Assembly: GCA_022376515.1 (NCBI GenBank)
Contig: WTXI01000012.1
Span: 806,001-870,000, forward strand
Origin: Lactifluus volemus
Lineage: Eukaryota > Basidiomycota > Agaricomycetes > Russulales > Russulaceae
DNA: 64,000 nt
Direction: 5' to 3'
In this document: one piece after another, positions 59,882 to 64,000 of the stretch
Layout: each line of letters starts with the position of its first letter
Position numbering within the stretch: position 1 is the first letter of the stretch
Notes under the pieces: generated by a model
What the model saw: only the letters and a program-made list of their open reading frames with translations
What the model was told of the DNA's origin: nothing
Databases searched by the model: none
Made by a program: the position numbers and the translations under genes

Positions 59882-61169
59882 CTACGGTCTGAATAAGTCC
59901 TCCATGGTGAAATCATCATCATCACTGGCAATGTCCCAACTTGAATGTGTAGTCCAATCATCACCCCGCCCTTGACCTCCTGACACTTCTCCCTTCCTTG
60001 GAGTAGGGATATCATCAGCAATTATATCTGTAATGATCCGTGTGTCCATGTTAATGTAAGGCAAGTCCTCCTTGCCAATGGCACGCGCTCGGTCGTTGGT
60101 ACTCCCATCCGGAACGTCGGAGGCATTGGGGACATCTGTTGTGCCTTCAGCTTCATCATCCGACATTGCTGAGGGGTCGTCATCTGAGGACGGAAATATT
60201 TTTTTCTTGATTTCATAGAATTTGACAGTTGGCCGGGGATCTGAGCGAGCACGAATCTAGAATGGTATCATGAGCGTTTCACCTAGTGGCTGTGGCCAAT
60301 AATACTACGCGTACCTTCTGCTCAGTTTGGTAGTACTGCCTGATTTGCGTCATAGCAGACATCGTGTCCACGGACATTCTGTTGCGGAGCTTCGGAGTGA
60401 GCCACGTAAACACGGAGCCAGTTACTTCTTCTGGCATCGAGTTTACGCGGACTGAGTAAATTTTGATCGCAAGGTGCTACGAGAATAAGGAAATCAGTAT
60501 AAATTATGGAGACTTCAACGAGACTCGGAGGAACACACCGGTAGGATCTGTGCTGACTCACTAATCAAACCCTTCCACCACTTGAGAACGCCTTGTGGGA
60601 TTGACTCGTCGACCGGTAAGTTGAATGGGTACTGATGTCTCGCATACGCAAGGAGCTCGATTCTGATCTGTGCCTTTAACGCCGTCTTATGGTCCGCCCA
60701 TTTTTTGAACTCTGGCTTTGAGCCATGCAAAGCCTCCTGTAGCGCAATATTAGCAAGGAAGATGCCAACCTGTACAAAGAGCGATGGATGCCGGATGCCG
60801 AGGAGGTGTTTTTGTTGTTCCTCGACCTTCCATAGATCACTTTTCAAGTAATCTAAGAGACAGAATAAGTATAAATGCAAGAGTACAGACAGACACAGCA
60901 ACACTTACTCGCGTTTAGATTAGACTGTCCGGGGGCCGGTCCGGGCCAGGGCCACCCCCATTTTGCCCGGCCCTGGCCCTGGCCCTCAGGGCCGGTCCGC
61001 CCTGCAGCTGGCCCTGGCCCTTGGAGGGCCAGCTGATGCTGGCCCTGGCCCGACCCGGGGCCGACCCGGCCCCACCCCTTAAAAAAACTATTTAGTTAAT
61101 TAATTAGTTCTGGTAAAACTTTCTCACACTTGATCACATAATCAACTCACAGGCTCCCTTCTGATAATT

Positions 61170-61260
61170 GCACAACGGGGATTCGAACTCTCAACCACTG
61201 CACATAAAAATTGAAGCTGATGACATCTTTACCGTTACACCATCTGAGCTCAATATATTT
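61170..61260 (-). other. tRNA-like remnant with RNA polymerase III A and B boxes
   Basis: On the minus strand TGGTGTAACGG (61232-61242) fits the A box and AGTTCGAATCC (61179-61189) fits the B box but for the first base, in tRNA order and with plausible spacing. The T-stem does not pair and no clean acceptor stem is seen, so it is not a working tRNA. It may be a SINE-like remnant or a captured dead tRNA. Confidence 0.5.
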
Positions 61261-61929
61261 TTCCTCCATAGCCTCTCTTAAACTGTTGACTTGGCTCAGT
61301 CCGCGCCCAGGTTTACTTTTTCAACATGTTCTCGCGCTTGCCTTATGATCCACTCCCTCGCCCCGTGTCGCCGTGCCCGTGCCCACTCTCGTTTTCCGCC
61401 ACTACCTCTGTCTTCGCCCTCCCTTCTCTCGCGCTTTCTCTGTCGCCGCCATTGCCCCGTCTCACGCCTCGCATCTTCGGACTCTTCTGTCGCCCCGCCC
61501 TCTGGTGCCGCCGCCTTCTCTTGGTGCCATCGTCGCGACACCTCCCCCTCGCCGCTACCACTGCCGTGGCCTGTTAGCTTGGTCCATTGGTGTGTCATGT
61601 TCTTTTTTTTGACTTTTCACAACTAATCTTTCTTTACTTTCTTGTTTCCCTTTCCCCTCCTGCATCTCCTTCGAGGGATGTCCCTGCACCCACCCGTAGA
61701 CAGTCTATTGGCGTCACGGTCGTTCGGGCGTCGCTGTTGCGACTGTCCGAGCCCCTGACGCCAGTGACTCGTGCTATGGCGTGCGCGGGTCCCCTCCACT
61801 CTGTGTCGCACCTGCCATCTCCCCCTTCGCCCGCCGCCATTCCCAACGTGGCAGTTGCTGTCCCAACGCAGTGTGCCGCCCCCCTCGCCGCCGCCTCTGA
61901 CGCCGCTCTGACGTCGCTACTGCTGCCCT

Positions 61930-62220
61930 GACGCCGCAGCCCTGCCGTCGCTGCTGCTGCCCCGATGCCGCCGCCACTGCCTCGCCGTCGCTGCTGCGTC
62001 CCCCCCATCGCTTTTGCTTCCCCGACGCCGCCGCCACTGCCCCGCCGCCCCTGCCGTCGCTGCTGCCGCCCCGACGCCGCTGCCGCCCCAATGCCCCCAC
62101 CACTGCCCCGCCGTCGCTGCTGCGTCCCCGCCATCGCTTTTGCTGCCCCGACGCCGCCGCCACTGCCCCGCCGTCGCTGCTGCTGCCCCGACGCCGCCGT
62201 TGCGGCGCCACCCTGCATCC
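61930..62220. repeat. C-rich imperfect tandem repeats inside the nested element
   Basis: Blocks such as CACTGCCCCGCCGTCGCTGC and CATCGCTTTTGCT recur about 126 bases apart with shorter sub-repeats. All six frames look open only because of base composition, so no protein is claimed. Confidence 0.7.
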
Positions 62221-64000
62221 TCGCCCTCGCTGCCTCCCTATGGGTAGGGCCAGCAGGGCCGGCCCCGGGCCGGCCCTGAGGGCCACTCGTAAAATTGTCC
62301 GGCCCTGGCCCTGGCCCTCGATGTGAGGGCCGCCTGCTGCTGGCCCTGGCCCTGGCCCTCAAGGGGCCGGTCCGGGTCGGCCCTAGGGCCGGGAGGGCCA
62401 GGCCCGGCCCGCGGACAGTCTAGTTTAGATATGTAGCGGCAAGGTAGACATCATTTGCCAAGTTCCCACTTCCGAACAGCTGGTTATGTCGTGTATACAA
62501 GACCTGTTGAACAGCATCAACAGTGTCGGGAAGGAAGCGATTCTTCTTGTTGATGAGGGCTTCTTCTGTCGCACAGATAACTGCGTGCCAGAAGATGTAA
62601 ACATCGGCCGCAGTAGTCTCAAGGGCTTCGAGACAGGCTAACGCTTTAGTGGCGGGATACGTAGCGTGGATAAGCTGAGCGAGGTGTGACTCGAAATCGA
62701 ATGTCGCTTGTGACGGCGTTGACTGGTAATAATCTTCAATGTCCTGTTAGGAAGCTACAGATAAACAAATGGAACGGATAATAAAAGAATGAATACTTGC
62801 CTCGAACATCCCATCTGGTGCCAACTTAATTACATCCTTAATGGCAACGAGTGAACGCTGCACAGACATAGCAGACAAAACGATCATCGCAAAGCGGGTC
62901 TTCCCAATAGCTTCCAATCCACGCCCCGTGTGATGGCGTTCACGCGCTGCCTTCAGGGCAGTGAAGCCAAAGTGAGACGAATGAAATGTTGCTACAGTCT
63001 TGCGAACGATTTTAATCGCCTGCGTGTTTGTATCTCTTGGTTAGCTCTAAAAACTGTACCGATAAGTCATGACGCACCAATTCAAATTCAGGAATTTTTG
63101 TTAGATCCAGGATGGTTCGATTTAGATGGTGGCAGCAGTCGGCAAGATTGAGAGCAACCGGGAGAATTTTGGTGCATAGAAGTCTGCGTGCAGCCAGTGT
63201 GTTGCCGGTGCTATCAGAGCAGATGCCTGAGAATCGGGAAACGTCCACTTCTGTAGCAACCTTAAAACCTATCAGATAACTTCGATGTATTCATAAAATG
63301 GAACATACCCGTTGTACATACGATGCGATCCACTCCGCGGTGTGTGATTCCGATGTCACCTCACGAGTTTCCATCAGATAGACCCGCCGCTGTGGATCAG
63401 ATATATGTACAGTCCAGTAGGACTCATGCCCAGTTGATGTGCCACCATCAAAAGAGATGGTGAGATCGAACTGCGTGGAGAGGTGGGTAAGCTGCTGCTG
63501 ACGGACCCAGACAGCTTGGTGCGATATGTCTTCATACTCAAGGCGGTCCCTTGTTGCTGGCTTATAGGAGCGGTCGGCAATGAGAAGAAGGTCAATCCAT
63601 TCTGGCCGCGAAACGATTGACGGTGGAAGGCCAGCGACACAGATCAGTTTGACAACAGCAAGGTCGAAGTTGAGGTGGCGCTCCTTACGCCCAGTTAACC
63701 GGGCGTTGGTGGCAAGGGTATTTTCATTCGAAGTTGTGGGTGTCGAGGGAAAAGAAGACATTTGTGGTGTAGAAAAAAGCATAGTGGCCGGGGATGAAGG
63801 TGGTTGAGAGCTTGTGGTGGAATCAAGTCGATGGGAGAGTGAGCGTGAGAGCGCGTGGGTTCGGGCGCGCATTCGAAGCTCGTCAGAAAGCCGAACACAA
63901 TCTTTTGCGTGCCGGACAACTCTTGCAAGAGATCGCTTGGACCAATGACGCAAACACGGGTCTTCAGAGTTTCCAACACACCTCCATAAAATCTTTTGTG

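Larger units (their letters stand above)
60922..62423. mobile_element. Nested 1,502-bp non-autonomous hAT-like element, GC-rich
   Basis: Terminal inverted repeats begin TAGACTGTCCG at both ends (about 19 bp with one mismatch). The 8-bp target duplication GTTTAGAT is exact at 60914-60921 and 62424-62431, which is the hAT hallmark. The ends carry repeated GGCCCTGGCC blocks. The middle holds an AT-rich part with a tRNA-like sequence (61170-61260) and a C-rich array (61930-62220). No transposase is encoded, so it must move with another element's enzyme. It sits in the last bases of exon 4 of the host transposase. Confidence 0.9.
59617..64000 (-). mobile_element. hAT-type DNA transposon, cut off by the window edge
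   Basis: Defined by its spliced hAT transposase and the palindromic cluster at its 3' side. It abuts the outer end of the right kinase arm. The 5' end lies beyond 64000, so terminal repeats and target duplication cannot be checked here. A second element (60922-62423) is nested inside it. Confidence 0.7.
59882..64000 (-). pseudogene. hAT transposase (RNase H-like domain, dimerisation domain), interrupted by a nested element
   Basis: Cut-and-paste transposase. Inferred exons: 64000(partial)-63309, 63260-63078, 63019-62801, 62743-60910 (interrupted at 62423-60922), 60852-60539, 60476-60315 and 60256-59882. A Cys/His-containing, zinc-finger-like stretch is at the N-terminal edge. The RNase H-like core has F-D-L-T-I-S-F-D-G-G-T-S, C-S-D-S-T-G-N-T and C-C-H-H-L-N. 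The C-terminal hAT dimerisation region has L-A-I-K-I-Y-S-V-R-V-N-S-M-P-E-E and V-F-T-W-L-T-P-K-L-R-N, followed by an acidic tail. Intron 62744-62800 is GC-AG. Apart from the insertion I see no frame break, so the host element was recently active. The insertion lies a few bases before the exon 4 donor and disrupts both coding and splicing. Confidence 0.85.

Noticed and set aside
61170..61260. Functional tRNA gene
   Set aside because: A and B boxes are good, but the T-stem does not pair and no acceptor stem is found.
61291..62362. Long alanine/proline- or glycine/arginine-rich frames in the nested element
   Set aside because: They come from C-rich tandem repeats, are open in several frames on both strands, and have no domain.

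Overview
The window comes from a filamentous basidiomycete, most likely an Agaricomycete. The grounds are: coding regions cut by many 45-65 bp GT-AG introns (plus a few GC-AG introns), a NACHT/ankyrin NOD-like receptor with a Goodbye-type N-terminus, duplicated FunK1-type kinases, F-box families of the basidiomycete kind, and a spliced hAT transposase. No bacterial or organellar feature is visible. Most exon boundaries given here were reconstructed by reading frames and splice sites by hand, so they are inferences even where the phases close perfectly.

Layout. 1-6.9 kb: decayed copies of one membrane-protein gene, all relics of the intact gene at 14.2-18.2 kb. The copy at 1-2.8 kb is recent, the copy at 3.1-6.1 kb is old, and a scrambled remnant lies at 6.3-6.9 kb. 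7.2-13.3 kb: a 1,918-aa NLR (Goodbye-NACHT-ankyrin) whose central 18-19 ankyrin repeats are almost identical in DNA. 14.2-18.2 kb: the intact parent membrane gene. 20.4-23.6 kb: GPI13 (PIG-O), the GPI-anchor ethanolamine phosphate transferase. 24.2-29.1 kb: a 19-exon Zn2Cys6 transcription factor, divergent from an LSH/IRC5-type SNF2 helicase (30.1-33.2 kb) that carries three single-base deletions. A relic of that helicase's last exon lies at 35.1-35.3 kb.

35.6-47.5 kb: an F-box gene followed by a roughly 3.47-kb module repeated three times in tandem. Each module holds an F-box gene on the minus strand and a decayed MBOAT/wax-synthase-like gene on the plus strand; only the middle F-box copy reads through. 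48.4-59.6 kb: a large inverted duplication with arms of 3.6 and 3.9 kb. Each arm has an intact FunK1 kinase with its TATA-box promoter, and the arms flank an unrecognised serine/proline-rich gene (53.2-56.3 kb). 59.6-64 kb: a hAT DNA transposon cut off by the window edge, whose transposase exon is interrupted by a 1,502-bp GC-rich nested element with clear terminal inverted repeats and an 8-bp target duplication.

The genes do not form a pathway. GPI13, the transcription factor and the helicase look like ordinary resident genes, although the helicase is broken as read. The rest is a fast-turnover neighbourhood of recognition and signalling families (NLR, F-box, kinases), tandem and inverted duplications, pseudogenes and transposons. 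I found no clearly new biological system. The best leads are the NLR repeat block with its micro-exon-encoded P-loop, the kinase inverted duplication around the unknown gene, and the nested hAT-like element with an internal tRNA-like sequence.
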